The position numbers and the translations under genes were made by a program. Below, in pieces: positions 6,127 to 6,255 of a DNA stretch of 6,255 nucleotides (the first letter of the stretch is position 1; every line of letters starts with the position of its first letter). The notes beneath the pieces were generated by a model. That model was given only the letters and a program-made list of their open reading frames with translations, had not been told where the DNA came from and searched no databases. Source of the DNA: Burkholderiaceae bacterium (GTDB lineage Bacteria > Pseudomonadota > Gammaproteobacteria > Burkholderiales > Burkholderiaceae). Location: assembly GCA_947373615.1 (NCBI GenBank), contig CANBYN010000115.1:1-6255 (forward strand), in the 5' to 3' direction.

Positions 6127-6255
6127 TTAATAGCGAAGCTTATAGCCCTTTTGCAGTAAACGTAATGCAATCACGGCAACTACTATAAAGAAACTTGATA
6201 CTATCGCCAAACTACTCCATGGAGACATATCTGAAACTCCAAAAAAGCCGTAGCG
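6127..6255 (-). CDS. ABC-2 type transporter permease, C-terminal fragment (5' part outside the window)
   Basis: The last 42 codons of a membrane protein enter from the right edge and end at TAA (6129-6127). The peptide begins RYGFFGVSDMSPW, continues into one hydrophobic helix of about 18 residues (roughly 16-33 of the fragment, LAIVSSFFIVVAVIALRL), and closes with the basic tail LQKGYKLRY. This matches the end of ABC-2 permeases of the YadH type: a YGF-GV-D motif, a last transmembrane helix, then a short tail ending in G-x-LR. Such permeases act with an ATPase in the inner membrane; the substrate is not known from this sequence. From general knowledge, a YadG/YadH-like ABC pair often lies between the mla lipid-transport genes and bolA-murA in betaproteobacteria, so the ATPase gene is expected further right. 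The fragment is short, so the family is likely but not certain. It lies 34 bases upstream of the BolA/IbaG start on the same strand, suggesting co-transcription. Confidence 0.82.
   Translation of the reverse strand, partial: RYGFFGVSDMSPWSSLAIVSSFFIVVAVIALRLLQKGYKLRY

Noticed and set aside
5844..6170. Longer BolA-family protein starting at 6170 (108 residues)
   Set aside because: The extra 26 residues overlap the permease end in another frame and lack BolA similarity; a strong AGGAG precedes the ATG at 6092.
1..6255. A mobile element, defence system, CRISPR array or RNA gene
   Set aside because: Every stretch is taken up by conserved housekeeping genes with short gaps; no transposase, direct-repeat array, terminal repeats or tRNA-like fold was seen on either strand.

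Overview
The window looks like chromosomal housekeeping DNA from a betaproteobacterium with moderate-to-low GC content, probably Burkholderiales and most like Polynucleobacter. This comes from remembered family sequences: HisH has the GVCVGEQMLFD and PGQGAMPDC signatures I associate with Burkholderiales, HisB begins MRQADVTRNT, and the order is ABC-2 permease, BolA-type gene, murA, hisG, hisD. No database search was run and the genus is a guess.

Layout from right to left, which is the direction of transcription for all genes but one. At 6255-6127 (minus) is the C-terminal end of an ABC-2 type permease. At 6092-5844 is a small BolA/IbaG-family protein, then murA (5799-4525), hisG (4504-3878) and hisD (3839-2514). 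hisC (1412-2479) lies between hisD and hisB but on the plus strand. hisB (1295-708) and hisH (658 to beyond the left edge) return to the minus strand. The genes are tightly packed: the longest gap is 116 bases (hisB/hisC), and no stretch over 300 bases lacks a gene. I saw no RNA genes, insertion sequences, CRISPR arrays or prophage genes.

How the genes work together: HisG (short form, which needs a HisZ partner from elsewhere), HisB, HisH, HisC and HisD catalyse steps of histidine synthesis from PRPP and ATP. HisH supplies ammonia to HisF, and hisA, hisF, hisI and hisE are expected beyond the left edge. MurA makes the first committed peptidoglycan precursor. The BolA-type protein and the permease are its usual neighbours.

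The main irregularity is the inverted hisC. It breaks an otherwise colinear his cluster, creates a convergent junction with hisD and a divergent junction with hisB, and means any hisD-to-hisB read-through would be antisense to hisC. The divergent gap holds a perfect 7-base inverted repeat lying over the -35 region of a candidate hisB promoter. A second candidate promoter ahead of murA would give an almost leaderless mRNA. I see no evidence of an undescribed multi-gene system; the rest is ordinary conserved metabolism.
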